Shown here: positions 23,612-32,693 of the stretch, piece by piece
Numbering within the stretch: the stretch's first letter is position 1
Layout: every line of letters starts with the position of its first letter
Source of the DNA: Alphaproteobacteria bacterium
Lineage (GTDB): Bacteria > Pseudomonadota > Alphaproteobacteria > Rhizobiales > GCA-2746425
Assembly: GCA_024743215.1 (NCBI GenBank)
Contig: JANSWZ010000003.1
Coordinates: forward strand, 310,001-374,000
Length of the DNA stretch: 64,000 bases
Reading direction: 5' to 3'
Program-made: the position numbers and the translations under genes
Notes under the pieces: generated by a model
The model's database searches: none
Seen by the model: only the letters and a program-made list of their open reading frames with translations
What the model was told of the DNA's origin: nothing

Positions 23612-24802
23612 CTAATCTGGTTGAGTGTTGCAGTGCCAGTTGATTTCCTGCAAAGATACAAACCTTGCAAAGCGGTCCAGTTCGGCGGCTAGTTTTTCTG
23701 CACGCGCTTTGGTCCATTTGACTTTGGGTTCTGACCATAGATTCAGGATGTTCAAATGCCCCTTTGCCCGGTCGGCTTTGGCTTCAATGCGCCCGACCAG
23801 ACGGTCACCTTCCAAAATCGGAAACACGTAATAGCCCCACTGTCGCTTGGCAGCCGGGACAAAAATCTCAATGCGGTAGTCAAACCCAAACAGACGTTTG
23901 AGGCGGTTTCGATCTCGAATAACCGGGTCAAACGGGTTGAGAACGCGCAAGCGTGAGGTTGGGGGCGGTGTATTGGCAAGACGCGCTTCGATATCTGGTG
24001 GCGCAACTGCTGTGCTCCAACTGCCATCAGCTGCCTGTAATTCGACCTCGATCAGGTTTGCACTGTTTCTGGCAGCCCAGTCTTTGACCTCGCTGGCATC
24101 GGTTGCCCCCCAGAACCTTTGAATTTCGCCCAGCGTACCAAAGCCGATGCGCTGAAGGGCAGCGTCGCAGAGCCAGTCGATCTGTGCTTCGTCACCATGG
24201 TCCTGACTGTGTAAATCCGCTGGGATGACATTGTGGGTCAGATCGTAGAATTTCTTGAAATTTTCCCGGTGGGAGGTCGCCAATTCGCCGCAGAACCACA
24301 TGTAGTCGAGTGCCAATTTGTGCGGCGGCCGGGTCCACATTTCTTTTGGACCTTTGATTTTCGTGTCGAATGCGTGGGTGGACAGCGGGCCTTCCTGGGC
24401 AATGCGTTGTTTGATGGCCTCGCGACCCTCTTCATTCGGCATGGAGCTGAAGTATCCGGCGCGGTCATAGCGTTGTTTCATACGGCGGAACTGGCGCTGC
24501 CACATGGGATAAAACTCAATGGGTATAACGGAGGCGTCGTGGGTGAAATGCTCGAACAACTGACGATGCTGCGCCATCAGTTTGTTGAGCATAGGTTCGC
24601 GGTAATGCTGGTTGCGATTCCAGATAATATGATGATGTGCGCGTGAGACAACGCGGATTGTATCCAGTTGGACAAAACCAAGCTTGCGAATGATGTCCAT
24701 CGTGTCCAATGGCCCCGTTGGCGGTGTCGCCAAGCCTTGCGCTGCCAGCCAGAGACGGCGGGCGTCGCGGTTTTGGATTCGAAGTGTTGGTTTTGATGCC
24801 AT
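23612..24802 (-). CDS. YcaQ-like winged-helix DNA glycosylase
   Basis: This 396-residue protein belongs to the HTH_42 superfamily of winged-helix DNA glycosylases (AlkZ/YcaQ). The catalytic motif reads GFVQLDTI, that is Q-x-D as in E. coli YcaQ rather than Q-x-Q as in AlkZ. This suggests the interstrand-crosslink unhooking subtype that also removes alkylated bases. Other family features are RAHHHIIWNR, LFEHFTHDASVIP, RPPHKLALDYMWF and RLRVLNPFDPVIRDR. It probably acts in base-excision repair of alkylation damage. The stop lies close to pntB on the opposite strand. Confidence 0.85.
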   Translation of the reverse strand: MASKPTLRIQNRDARRLWLAAQGLATPPTGPLDTMDIIRKLGFVQLDTIRVVSRAHHHIIWNRNQHYREPMLNKLMAQHRQLFEHFTHDASVIPIEFYPMWQRQFRRMKQRYDRAGYFSSMPNEEGREAIKQRIAQEGPLSTHAFDTKIKGPKEMWTRPPHKLALDYMWFCGELATSHRENFKKFYDLTHNVIPADLHSQDHGDEAQIDWLCDAALQRIGFGTLGEIQRFWGATDASEVKDWAARNSANLIEVELQAADGSWSTAVAPPDIEARLANTPPPTSRLRVLNPFDPVIRDRNRLKRLFGFDYRIEIFVPAAKRQWGYYVFPILEGDRLVGRIEAKADRAKGHLNILNLWSEPKVKWTKARAEKLAAELDRFARFVSLQEINWHCNTQPD

Positions 24803-24816
24803 GTGACTTTCCAGAA

Positions 24817-25356
24817 TCAGGTCCTTAGCCTTTTGAACATATAGGTTGTGGCATCAAATTTCCGGGAAAATGGGTCTAACGCAAATCCGGGTACTGTTCC
24901 GGCCTCTTCAAACCCCATTGAGGCGTAAAGAGGTTGGGCGTTATCGCCTGTCTTTGTGTCGAGCACCAGAAGGGTGAGTTGGCGTTGCAGAGCTTGCTGC
25001 TCCAATTCCTGCATCAGATTTCGCGCAAGTCCCTGGCGCCTGTATGTTGGGTGGACCAACAGTTTGGACACGTCAGCTCTGTGCTTCTGGTTGGGCATCA
25101 GGTCGCAATCCAGCTGGACGGATCCCGCAATTTTTCCCTCTATTTCCGCAACCATAACAACACGGCGGTTTGTCACAAGGGATGGCCGCACTCGCCTTTG
25201 CCAGAACTCTTCACTGTCCTGAATGCTGAAGGGTAACACAAACCCGACGCTGGCTCCCTCATGGACACAGCTATGCAGAAGCTCTGCCAGTATCGGCACG
25301 GCTTGATCGAAATGTTGCAGATCGAGGCAACGAATGATGGGGTCTTTGTTGTGCAT
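24817..25356 (-). CDS. GNAT-family N-acetyltransferase
   Basis: The 179-residue GCN5-related acetyltransferase carries the acetyl-CoA motif VHPTYRRQGLARNLMQELE (R-x-x-G-x-A) and the later YASMGFEEAG segment. The substrate is unknown. It lies 6 nt downstream of the XRE-cupin regulator gene on the same strand, so the two are almost certainly one operon. The combination suggests a small regulated detoxification or amine-acetylation unit (inference). Confidence 0.85.
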   Translation of the reverse strand: MHNKDPIIRCLDLQHFDQAVPILAELLHSCVHEGASVGFVLPFSIQDSEEFWQRRVRPSLVTNRRVVMVAEIEGKIAGSVQLDCDLMPNQKHRADVSKLLVHPTYRRQGLARNLMQELEQQALQRQLTLLVLDTKTGDNAQPLYASMGFEEAGTVPGFALDPFSRKFDATTYMFKRLRT

Positions 25357-25362
25357 AGCTCT

Positions 25363-25929
25363 TTACAGAATGATCAGGTGGTATTTGGCGCCTCTGGATT
25401 TATGGGCTTTGAAAGTGCTGGAGCCGAACAACCGGTAACGGAGGCAATCCCCCGGTGTCAGATCGTAGGTGGTTCCCTCCACTTCAAGCGAGAGATCACC
25501 ACTCAGCAGCACAAGGTGGTGCTCCAATCCCGGTTTTGGTGGTTGCGGGTAGGTAATTTTTGCACCGGGGGCGAGAGTGCATTCCAGCACTTCGCCCATC
25601 AAAGTGTCAGAAGGAGGTGATAGTGAACGGCGGACAAAGCCGGTTTTCTTATCCTCCCAAACGGGCTGGTCATTCCGGCGCAACAAGGGCGTGTCATCGG
25701 TCTCCACCATCAGCATCAAACGAGAGAGTGTAAGGCTGTAGGTTGCGCATAATCTGCCAAGCGCATGAGCGGTTGGACTGACTTCACCGTTTTCGATGCG
25801 AGACAGAGTAGCTCGACTCAGCTTGCACTGCTCAGAGAGTTGATCCAGTGACCAGGCTTGTTTGAGACGCAATTCCTTCAGCCGTGCGGCAAGGCTTTCA
25901 TCGGTATTCATGACGATTCTCTGTTTCAT
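25363..25929 (-). CDS. XRE-family regulator with C-terminal cupin domain
   Basis: The product has 188 residues. The N-terminal helix-turn-helix spans about residues 12-70 (SLDQLSEQCKLSRATLSRIENGEVSP), and a cupin_2 effector domain lies at about 105-180 (YPQPPKPGLEHHLVLLSGDLSLEVEGTTYDL...). Regulators of this build respond to small ligands bound in the cupin; the well-known PuuR senses putrescine. The cupin keeps the His pair in LEHHLV. It is followed by the GNAT gene and probably controls it and itself. The ATG at 25929 or at 25911 could be the start. Confidence 0.85.
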   Translation of the reverse strand: MKQRIVMNTDESLAARLKELRLKQAWSLDQLSEQCKLSRATLSRIENGEVSPTAHALGRLCATYSLTLSRLMLMVETDDTPLLRRNDQPVWEDKKTGFVRRSLSPPSDTLMGEVLECTLAPGAKITYPQPPKPGLEHHLVLLSGDLSLEVEGTTYDLTPGDCLRYRLFGSSTFKAHKSRGAKYHLIIL

Positions 25930-26065
25930 TTATGGAAATTTATCCCAAATATGAAATACTGCAAGTATTGCGGTTCATGTTCAGCTTCATCTTTTGCTTG
26001 ATTGTTTGCGCGCCAGACGCGACAAGAACGTTTGATGCAACATGATGAGTTAAAGAGCGTATCAA

Positions 26066-26608
26066 ATGGACACAGAAGGGCCGAAAGCTGACAGTGTTGA
26101 GGCGGGCTCGGCATCTGCTGGAGAATATAGTGTTCATTTGAACCGTAAGGTCATGGGCATCTGGCTGGCTGCAACCTGCCTGGTCATACTTCTGGAAGCC
26201 TTCGCGCTGATATCAGGTGTTGGCAGCGGGATTGACTGGTTTTTGCTGATTGCTTTTGTCGGTGTTGGCGCCGTCCTTGCCTTACATGTTTTCGATACAC
26301 GTCCCGTTTTGATTGTGAACCAGCACGGTGTTCATGACCGACGCATCTCGCGTCAGATCATACCCTGGGATGCTATGCTTTGGTACAAGATCGAGGCCCA
26401 GCCGGCGATGCCGTTTCTGGGCGTTGGGCTGGTCGATGAAGTTGCAAAACAGGTTGGCGTGCACCCCTGGGCCTTGTTGTTCAAGAATCAGCCAGCCCCT
26501 TTCGGCAAGTTGAAAGGGTATCGTATCTGGCCGCATCGCACCCTTGGTGAAAGACATGAGTTTGTCCGTGCTGTGCAGCGCTTTGCACCGCCCATGCATG
26601 ACAGATAG
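26066..26608 (+). CDS. Membrane protein with two N-terminal helices, STM3941-like
   Basis: The 180-residue protein has two transmembrane helices (about 29-52, VMGIWLAATCLVILLEAFAL, and 58-78, WFLLIAFVGVGAVLALHVF). A soluble domain follows, resembling the PH-like module of STM3941-type proteins: DTRPVLIVNQHGVHDRRI, IIPWDAMLWYKIEAQ. The function is unknown. It lies 9 nt before the MFS exporter gene and is probably cotranscribed with it. It diverges from the XRE-cupin gene. Confidence 0.65.
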   Translation: MDTEGPKADSVEAGSASAGEYSVHLNRKVMGIWLAATCLVILLEAFALISGVGSGIDWFLLIAFVGVGAVLALHVFDTRPVLIVNQHGVHDRRISRQIIPWDAMLWYKIEAQPAMPFLGVGLVDEVAKQVGVHPWALLFKNQPAPFGKLKGYRIWPHRTLGERHEFVRAVQRFAPPMHDR

Positions 26609-26617
26609 GCGCTTTTG

Positions 26618-27847
26618 ATGACAGCCAGTATTGGTCAGGCCGGCTCGCGAAAACCACTTAGCACCGTTGAATTCGTTGCCCTGTTCTCATTCATAACGTC
26701 GCTTACGGCTGCGTCGATCGATGGCATGTTGCCCGCATTGGGCATCATTGGTGTTGAGTTGAATGTTGCTGATCCAAGGAACACGCAACTGGTCATAACA
26801 CTGTTTGTTCTTGGCATGGTGTTTGGCGAATTTCTGTTTGGTCCATTGTCCGATGCGATAGGCCGCCGGAAAGCCATCCTGTTGGGTTTGGCCATTTTCT
26901 GTGTCGGGTCAATTCTGGCCATGACCGCACAGTCTATTGAAATGATGTTGCTGGGACGTGTCATTCAGGGCTTTGGGGTTTCGGGCCCCAAAATCGGATC
27001 AAGAGCGCTGATCCGCGACAAGTTTTCAGGCGACGCGATGGCGCGCATGATCTCCTATATCTACATGACGTTCATTCTGGTGCCGATGTTGGCACCTGCT
27101 GCCGGCCAACTCATTGTTTCGGTTGCCAGTTGGCGGGCAATCTTCTTTGCCTATCTGCTTATGGGTCTGATTGTTTCTATCTGGCTCATGGTGCGCCAGG
27201 AAGAAACGCTGGTTGTGGAACACCGAGTTCCATTGTCCTTTGGCACATTGGCGCGCAACACATGGCTCGTGGTCAACAGTCGCAAGGTCATGGCGTATAT
27301 CCTCGCCCTTGGTTTGGCGTTTGGTGGATTGCTACTTTATCTAAGTATCGCGCAGTCTGTATTTCAGGACATTTATGGGGTCGGTACGGAATTTCCCCTC
27401 TATTTCGCGACGCTGGCACTTGGCGTTGGCATTGCTTCGTTTTCCAACAGCCAATTGGTGATGCGTTTTGGCATGGAGCGCTTATCACTTATCGCGCTGA
27501 GTGGCATGAGTGTTGTCGGTGCCGCGTTGCTGGCTATGTGCCTCTTGCATGACGGACAACCGCCCTTCGTGTGGTTTATGATATTCGTGGGAGCGCTGTT
27601 GTTCTGCTTTTCAGCGCTTTTCAACAACCTCAACTCGATGGCTATGCAGTCTCTTGGCCGCGTTGCCGGCCTGGGCACTTCGCTAGTGTCATCGATATCC
27701 AGCCTTGTTGCCGTAGTGATTGCTGTCAGCTTGGGCCGGTTTTACGATCTGACATTGTATCCTTTGGCGGGCGCTTTTCTGCTTGCAGGAGCAGGTGGGA
27801 TCATTCTCGTCATTCTTGCCAGAAGCGGCCACTCAGAGCCTGTGTGA
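26618..27847 (+). CDS. MFS drug-resistance transporter, Bcr/CflA family
   Basis: The product has 409 residues with twelve predicted helices. Helix 1 with the SIDGMLPALG sequence and the loop FGPLSDAIGRRKAILLGLAI (motif A, G-x-L-S-D-x-x-G-R-R) are typical of Bcr/CflA exporters. The RVIQGFGVSGPKIGSRALIRD region (motif B area, Arg in helix 4) agrees. Such proteins expel bicyclomycin, chloramphenicol or other compounds by proton antiport; the natural substrate is not predictable. The ATG at 26618 directly follows a TTG in frame. Confidence 0.88.
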   Translation: MTASIGQAGSRKPLSTVEFVALFSFITSLTAASIDGMLPALGIIGVELNVADPRNTQLVITLFVLGMVFGEFLFGPLSDAIGRRKAILLGLAIFCVGSILAMTAQSIEMMLLGRVIQGFGVSGPKIGSRALIRDKFSGDAMARMISYIYMTFILVPMLAPAAGQLIVSVASWRAIFFAYLLMGLIVSIWLMVRQEETLVVEHRVPLSFGTLARNTWLVVNSRKVMAYILALGLAFGGLLLYLSIAQSVFQDIYGVGTEFPLYFATLALGVGIASFSNSQLVMRFGMERLSLIALSGMSVVGAALLAMCLLHDGQPPFVWFMIFVGALLFCFSALFNNLNSMAMQSLGRVAGLGTSLVSSISSLVAVVIAVSLGRFYDLTLYPLAGAFLLAGAGGIILVILARSGHSEPV

Positions 27848-27855
27848 CACGCGTG

Positions 27856-28707
27856 TCAGGTTTGATAAGAGGCTGCCAATTGTCTCATCCGATCTGCTTC
27901 CATTGGAAGTGCAACCGCTTTGCGCAGTTCAAGATCCATCATCAGACTGACCAAGTCACCATAAGCAATAATTTCGCCAGCGCTGGTTAGCGTATGGCGA
28001 ACCGTGAAAGTGGTTTTGCCGACATTTTGAAAGGCGGTCATCATGTTTACGACAGCGCCGGGCTCGGGTGTTGCGCCATAGGTCAGCTTAAGTTCCACAG
28101 CAACCCGGCCAAAATTGTTGCTGTTGAGAAACGCAGGAGTGATGCCACCAGCTGACCAGCTATGAGGTGCACCATCGGTGAAACAGGACACATAAGCCCG
28201 GTCCAGCAGAGCACCATCAGCAGCAAAGTCTCGTGGATGCAGTATGCCGTTATAAGTGGGTGTCTGGTGTCCGCTGGTCGCAGATGGGGTGGCCGGTGAA
28301 ACAACTAACCCACGTGGATGAACTTCGGTGACTTCGGACCAGTCAATGGCCGGTAAGTCCGGACCTGCTGAAATTTGCGCCAAGGCGTCCAGTCGATAGG
28401 TATCCAGTGCGGTTGCCATGAGCGTCTTGTCTGCAGCATTGCTCATCAAGTGACATATGCCTGCGGGACGCCCCTCTTGGACGACAAGGGCAGAGCGGAT
28501 TTCTATCATGGCTGCCGCATGCGCTTCGCGATGATAGCGTACATGTCGCGTCAACCGATTGTCTCTGGTCAGAGATGACAGTGGAAACTGCGAACAGAAG
28601 ATGCGGTTGGCATCATCGAATTTCGCGAAATAGAACTGCACATTCATATGCGCATTCTCGTCGCACTCCCATGTATTGACCGAAGTGAGCAGCGTGACAT
28701 GGTGCAT
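27856..28707 (-). CDS. Acyl-CoA thioesterase-like protein, double hotdog
   Basis: The 283-residue protein shows two hotdog-fold halves. The first begins VNTWECDENAHMNVQFYFAKFDDAN, the 4HBT-type active region with Asp/Asn and His. The second, from about residue 155, includes DRAYVSCFTDGAPHSW and VAVELKLTYGATPEPGAVV. Proteins of this type hydrolyse acyl-CoA or acyl-ACP thioesters. The chain preference is unknown. It is convergent with the MFS gene and upstream of ycjF on the same strand, but separated by a promoter-sized gap only on the other side. Confidence 0.7.
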   Translation of the reverse strand: MHHVTLLTSVNTWECDENAHMNVQFYFAKFDDANRIFCSQFPLSSLTRDNRLTRHVRYHREAHAAAMIEIRSALVVQEGRPAGICHLMSNAADKTLMATALDTYRLDALAQISAGPDLPAIDWSEVTEVHPRGLVVSPATPSATSGHQTPTYNGILHPRDFAADGALLDRAYVSCFTDGAPHSWSAGGITPAFLNSNNFGRVAVELKLTYGATPEPGAVVNMMTAFQNVGKTTFTVRHTLTSAGEIIAYGDLVSLMMDLELRKAVALPMEADRMRQLAASYQT

Positions 28708-28727
28708 AAGTCGATTCCCGAAGTAAT

Positions 28728-29729
28728 TTATTCGGGGTTACCTTGTTTGTCGGTCGCGCCTTTTGTCAATTCGCCAACAATGCTTTTCAGGCTGGGTGGT
28801 TTGCTGGTCAGAAAGGGCAGAGGACGGCAGACTGCCATAGCTGCACGGCCAACGCGTGCTGTCAGCATGCCATTGATCACGCCCTCGCCAAGACGGGCGG
28901 ATACCTTGGCCGCTAGTCCATGGCCCAATGCATCCTGGATCATGCTGTCGCCAGCTGATATCCCTCCGGTGAGTGCCAGATGTCCGATGACCTCACGGGT
29001 CAAACGCCAGGAACTGAAAAACCCCGGACGTCCGCCGTAAAGCTGAGACAAGCGGCGGATCAGGCGCATATTCTCAACCACCACAAACAGAACATCGATC
29101 AGTGCACGCGGGCTGATGGCAGTGACAATGCTGGTGCGCTTGGCTGAGCTGAGAATGATCGCATTGGCCTTTGCATCCATGCCGCTCAGTAGGTCACGTT
29201 CTGCAAGACCCAGCAGGTCTCGCCCGTCCATTACATTGCCAAGCTGGGCGTTGAGCTGGGTTCGGGCCTGAGCGGTTTCCGGACGGCCCTCATACAGGGT
29301 CAGGACGTCTTTGACCAAAGATCGCGCGGATTGCAGATCATTGCCTGCAAAAACTCTGGAAGCGCGGGCCTGCAAGCGATGAACCGATTTCAGGCGTGCC
29401 AAAGCACTGAACTCGCGAATAGCCATGGCCAACAATGCAAGGCATAGCAAAAGCGTCAGGGCCAGAGCGCTGTAACCAAGCCAATTGGACCGGGCAAACA
29501 GATCGGCAATCAGGCTATCCAGCCAGAGGCCGAAGGCCAGACCAGCAAGGCCGGTGAAGCTGGCCCAAAAAAGCCGCGCAAAAGAGAACCTGCGCCGCGG
29601 TGGTTTTGCAGTTGGCTGCGGGATTTCAGGTTCCAGGATTGCCGGCACCTGTTCGGGAGCTTCCACAAGGCGGGCATCGCTGAGCAATTGGGCACTTGGC
29701 CGGCGTGGTTTTGTTGGTTTTTGGGTCAT
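28728..29729 (-). CDS. ycjF: YcjF-family membrane protein (TIGR01620)
   Basis: This 333-residue membrane protein has a Pro/Arg-rich N-terminus and two transmembrane helices (about 52-75 and 85-105). The C-terminal DUF697-type domain carries ISPRALIDVLFVVVENMRLI, RLSQLYGGRPGFFSSWRLTR and GEGVINGMLTARVGRAAMA. It forms a conserved pair with the YcjX GTPase; ycjX's stop overlaps its ATG by 4 nt. In enterobacteria the pair is in stress regulons (heat shock, phage shock neighbourhood). The biochemical role is not established. Confidence 0.85.
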   Translation of the reverse strand: MTQKPTKPRRPSAQLLSDARLVEAPEQVPAILEPEIPQPTAKPPRRRFSFARLFWASFTGLAGLAFGLWLDSLIADLFARSNWLGYSALALTLLLCLALLAMAIREFSALARLKSVHRLQARASRVFAGNDLQSARSLVKDVLTLYEGRPETAQARTQLNAQLGNVMDGRDLLGLAERDLLSGMDAKANAIILSSAKRTSIVTAISPRALIDVLFVVVENMRLIRRLSQLYGGRPGFFSSWRLTREVIGHLALTGGISAGDSMIQDALGHGLAAKVSARLGEGVINGMLTARVGRAAMAVCRPLPFLTSKPPSLKSIVGELTKGATDKQGNPE

Positions 29730-31180
29730 GCCAGCTTGTCTCCCAGCAGAAACTCCAACGCCCGGTCGAGGCGGATATGGGGCAAGGAGAGACTTATGCC
29801 CTCAGCGGTTTCTTCCAGCTTTGGTGGTTTAAAACGTAGGTATCGCAACGGATCTTCATCCTTGCTGGTGCGCTCCTTATAAATCGTATTCGGGTCGTTT
29901 GGCAGATCACCGGGGAAAAGAGCGATTTCCTGAGTCCCGTCATAGGTTTCGCCGTGGGCAGTCTCTCCATCAAGCGGGGTTCCCAGTATGGCTGGTACAC
30001 GGTCGCCATCGACCTCCAGATGTGCCTCACGTGTGGCCCGAACGGCGGAGATGGCAATGGTTTCCGTATCCGCACCGGAGAATTTTACCCGCTTGGCGGC
30101 GTCCTCCAGCAAATGGTCCAGGATGGCTTCCAACCGATCATGATCGCTGTGATGCAGATGGTCGGCCTTGGTGGCCGCGAAGAGAACGCGGTCGATTTTA
30201 TTGCCAAGAATGCCTGCCAGCCATGAGTTGCGTCCCGGCCGGAAAGCACTGAGGACATCTGCCAGTGTTTCCTCCAGATCGTGAATGGAATCCGGTCCGG
30301 CATTGAGCGCATTCAGAACATCCACCAGCACAATCTGCCGGTCCAGTTTTGCAAAATGCTCTTTGAAGAATGGTTTGACGACAAGACTTTTGTAAGCCTC
30401 ATAGCGACGTTCCAAAAGCGCATAGAGCTGCGGTGCATTGACCTTTGTATCGAGCGGTAACGGACAGAATGTCAGAGCAGGGGAGCCCGCCATATCGCCA
30501 GGCATCAGAAAGCGACCGGGTGGCAGCATGGACAAGGCACGGTCTTCTGACCGGCAGTCTGCCAGATATTCGGTGAAACGCTCTGCGCCGGCCTGAGCGC
30601 TGACTTCTGCGTCTTCCGGCTCATCTGTGAGTGTCTTTAGAAAGCCTAACCAATCTTGCGCTAAATCCTGCCTGTCCGGTTTTTGCGCAAGGCGCAGCGC
30701 GGATTCAGACCAAGTGGCAAAATCCTTGTCGATCAAAGTCAGATCAAGCAACCATTCGCCGGGATAATCTACAATATCAAGATGGATCTGGCTTGCCTTG
30801 AAGATGCGTGTCCATACGCTTTCGGATTCAAAGCTCAGAGTGAGCCGTATTTCGCTGATCTGCCGGGTGGAATTTGGCCATTGGCGTTTGCTGACCAGAT
30901 CGCGCACATGGGCCCGATAGTCAAAGGTTGGAACGCCATCATCGGGTTGCGGGCGTAATGAGGCGCTGGCAATTCGCCCTCGGGCCTGCGCATCAAACAA
31001 GGCCAGCCGTCCGCCTTCCAGCAAATTATGCAGCAATGCGGTGATAAAAACGGTCTTCCCGGCACGGGACAGGCCGGTGACACCCAGACGTATTGTGGGT
31101 GTTGTGTAGTCATTCTTCAGCGTCTCAGCCTGATCGCGCGTTGCGCGGGCAGCTTCATCCAGAATATCCAAAAGGCTCAA
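29726..31180 (-). CDS. ycjX: YcjX-family GTPase-like protein
   Basis: The 484-residue P-loop protein has Walker A GLSRAGKT at 36-43, DIVDYPGEWLLDL as the switch/Walker B area and FAATKADHLHHSDHDRL in place of the NKxD motif. YcjX proteins bind and hydrolyse GTP and are encoded with YcjF. The start is TTG at 31180 with AGGAG 8 nt upstream; the ATG that overlaps this site leads to an early stop in another frame. Confidence 0.87.
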   Translation of the reverse strand: MSLLDILDEAARATRDQAETLKNDYTTPTIRLGVTGLSRAGKTVFITALLHNLLEGGRLALFDAQARGRIASASLRPQPDDGVPTFDYRAHVRDLVSKRQWPNSTRQISEIRLTLSFESESVWTRIFKASQIHLDIVDYPGEWLLDLTLIDKDFATWSESALRLAQKPDRQDLAQDWLGFLKTLTDEPEDAEVSAQAGAERFTEYLADCRSEDRALSMLPPGRFLMPGDMAGSPALTFCPLPLDTKVNAPQLYALLERRYEAYKSLVVKPFFKEHFAKLDRQIVLVDVLNALNAGPDSIHDLEETLADVLSAFRPGRNSWLAGILGNKIDRVLFAATKADHLHHSDHDRLEAILDHLLEDAAKRVKFSGADTETIAISAVRATREAHLEVDGDRVPAILGTPLDGETAHGETYDGTQEIALFPGDLPNDPNTIYKERTSKDEDPLRYLRFKPPKLEETAEGISLSLPHIRLDRALEFLLGDKLA

Positions 31181-31261
31181 GCGTCATTCTCCTGTATGGG
31201 CATCAGCCCTCGGCCTACCGCATGTAGGCACAGAAAGGAGCACTTGCAAAAAAGTTGTTTT

Positions 31262-31783
31262 CTAAAGATCGCGTGGGCGCAGGTAATCCACCAGACGAGC
31301 GCTGTTGGCACTCACTTCGGTCAGATTTGTTTCAAAACCCAGAACGGCTGCAGCACCAGAAGGAAACTTGTTTTTCAGAGCCTTGAAATTATTTGTTTCG
31401 TCGTTTTCGGTAAAAAACAATGCCGCATCCTGAATTGCAAAATTATGCCCAATCAGCAGCATGGTTTTGGGTGTGCCTGCTTTGTGTGCCGCTGCCGCAA
31501 TAATTTTGGGGAAATGCTCTGCCTGAGCGTCATACAAAGCTCGGGTAATGGTCAGATGCACTGTGCCATCCAGCAACTGAAGGAGGGGCGCAAGTGTCTT
31601 GCGGGCCCGCAAAGCCGTTGAACAAACAATGGCATCGGGAAGATAGTTTCGTTTGATCAGCGCGTCTGCCATTTGCTTCGCTGCATGCCGTCCACGTGCA
31701 TTCAATGGTCGGTCATGATCTGGCAATGCCGGATCACTCCAGGACGACTTTGCATGGCGCAAGAGAATCAAACGGGTCATCAT
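31262..31783 (-). CDS. sixA: SixA-like histidine phosphatase
   Basis: This 173-residue phosphatase of the histidine-phosphatase superfamily has LLRHAKSSWSDPALPDHDRP at the N-terminus (RHA catalytic motif). It also has ARKTLAPLL and the second catalytic His in LLIGHNFAIQD. In E. coli, SixA removes phosphate from His in phosphotransfer proteins, notably the nitrogen-related PTS. Members in this lineage may act on that system too (inference). It follows ycjX-ycjF's strand but lies upstream of ycjX with an 81-nt gap. Confidence 0.85.
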   Translation of the reverse strand: MMTRLILLRHAKSSWSDPALPDHDRPLNARGRHAAKQMADALIKRNYLPDAIVCSTALRARKTLAPLLQLLDGTVHLTITRALYDAQAEHFPKIIAAAAHKAGTPKTMLLIGHNFAIQDAALFFTENDETNNFKALKNKFPSGAAAVLGFETNLTEVSANSARLVDYLRPRDL

Positions 31784-31850
31784 GGAGCCTTATAGCGCGG
31801 TAAAAGCGACAGTTCCATGAAGTGGCGTATGAGCATGACCGGCCTGCCTA

Positions 31851-32690
31851 TTATGCCTCGGCTTCTTCGACCTTGGTTGCCAGTTTTAACTCTTCAAGTT
31901 CTTCCACTGTCAGGACGTAAAGCTGGTCCTTGGGGGTTTCCATCGCTTTGATCCAAAGCGCGGGGTCGACGCCGTAATCCACCAGTGCCTGCTGGCATTG
32001 GGCGCTGATCCGTTGGGCCTGATCCATGCCTTGTTGTATGCTGCCAAAGGTGCTGGGCGGCGTGTACACCTGGTGGACGCCAACCCAAGCCGTTTCGTGA
32101 ACTTCGCGCTCGACACCACCTGCAAACACAAGGGGGCAGGAACTGGCGCAATAGCCATTGGCAACAATCCGCGTGTTCATATCGCTATCGCGGATCAGTT
32201 GAGCCATTGTCAGAGCGTCTTGCACGGATCCGCCAGGGGAATGCAGGACGATTTCCGTGATGTCTTCTTCGCGTCCCAACAGGGCGCGTTCAAACACTTC
32301 GGCGGTGCCTTGCGTGATGGTGCCGAAGCCCAACAGCGCGCCCTTGCCATCGGGCTTGAAGATCATGGCGCTTTTTTCCTGCAAGTCCGTTTCAACATCG
32401 AACGGGGTCAGATCAGGGGCACCACGACCCGGACCGACAGGCCGTGAACTTGGCACATAGGGCCGGATCTGATCGCTCGGGCTGACCGGTCTCATGAACA
32501 CCGGTTCGCCCGTGTCTTCGATGCCGGCCAGTCGATCTTCATACTGCAGATGTCGGTAATCCAGCATCAGCACGTAGCCAGCGATGGACATCATGGCCAG
32601 AAAGACAAGCCAGAGCATCGCGTCCTGAAAGTGGTCGGACAGTGTTTTGACATGCCCTTCTTGGAGCGGATCAGTCTCTACGGAACTCAT
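31851..32690 (-). CDS. Membrane-anchored ClpP/crotonase-fold serine protease-like protein
   Basis: The 279-residue protein has one N-terminal transmembrane helix (about 25-44, AMLWLVFLAMMSIAGYVLML), a Pro-rich linker, and a ClpP-like domain at about 120-260. This includes TEIVLHSPGGSVQDALTMAQ (oxyanion Gly pair), VANGYCASSCPLVFAGG (nucleophile Ser region) and AWVGVHQVY (candidate catalytic His). The domain would face the periplasm if the N-terminus is cytoplasmic. Similar proteins are common and unstudied in alphaproteobacteria. It begins 3 nt after the 440-residue membrane protein gene, so the two probably work together. Confidence 0.75.
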   Translation of the reverse strand: MSSVETDPLQEGHVKTLSDHFQDAMLWLVFLAMMSIAGYVLMLDYRHLQYEDRLAGIEDTGEPVFMRPVSPSDQIRPYVPSSRPVGPGRGAPDLTPFDVETDLQEKSAMIFKPDGKGALLGFGTITQGTAEVFERALLGREEDITEIVLHSPGGSVQDALTMAQLIRDSDMNTRIVANGYCASSCPLVFAGGVEREVHETAWVGVHQVYTPPSTFGSIQQGMDQAQRISAQCQQALVDYGVDPALWIKAMETPKDQLYVLTVEELEELKLATKVEEAEA

Positions 32691-32693
32691 GTA

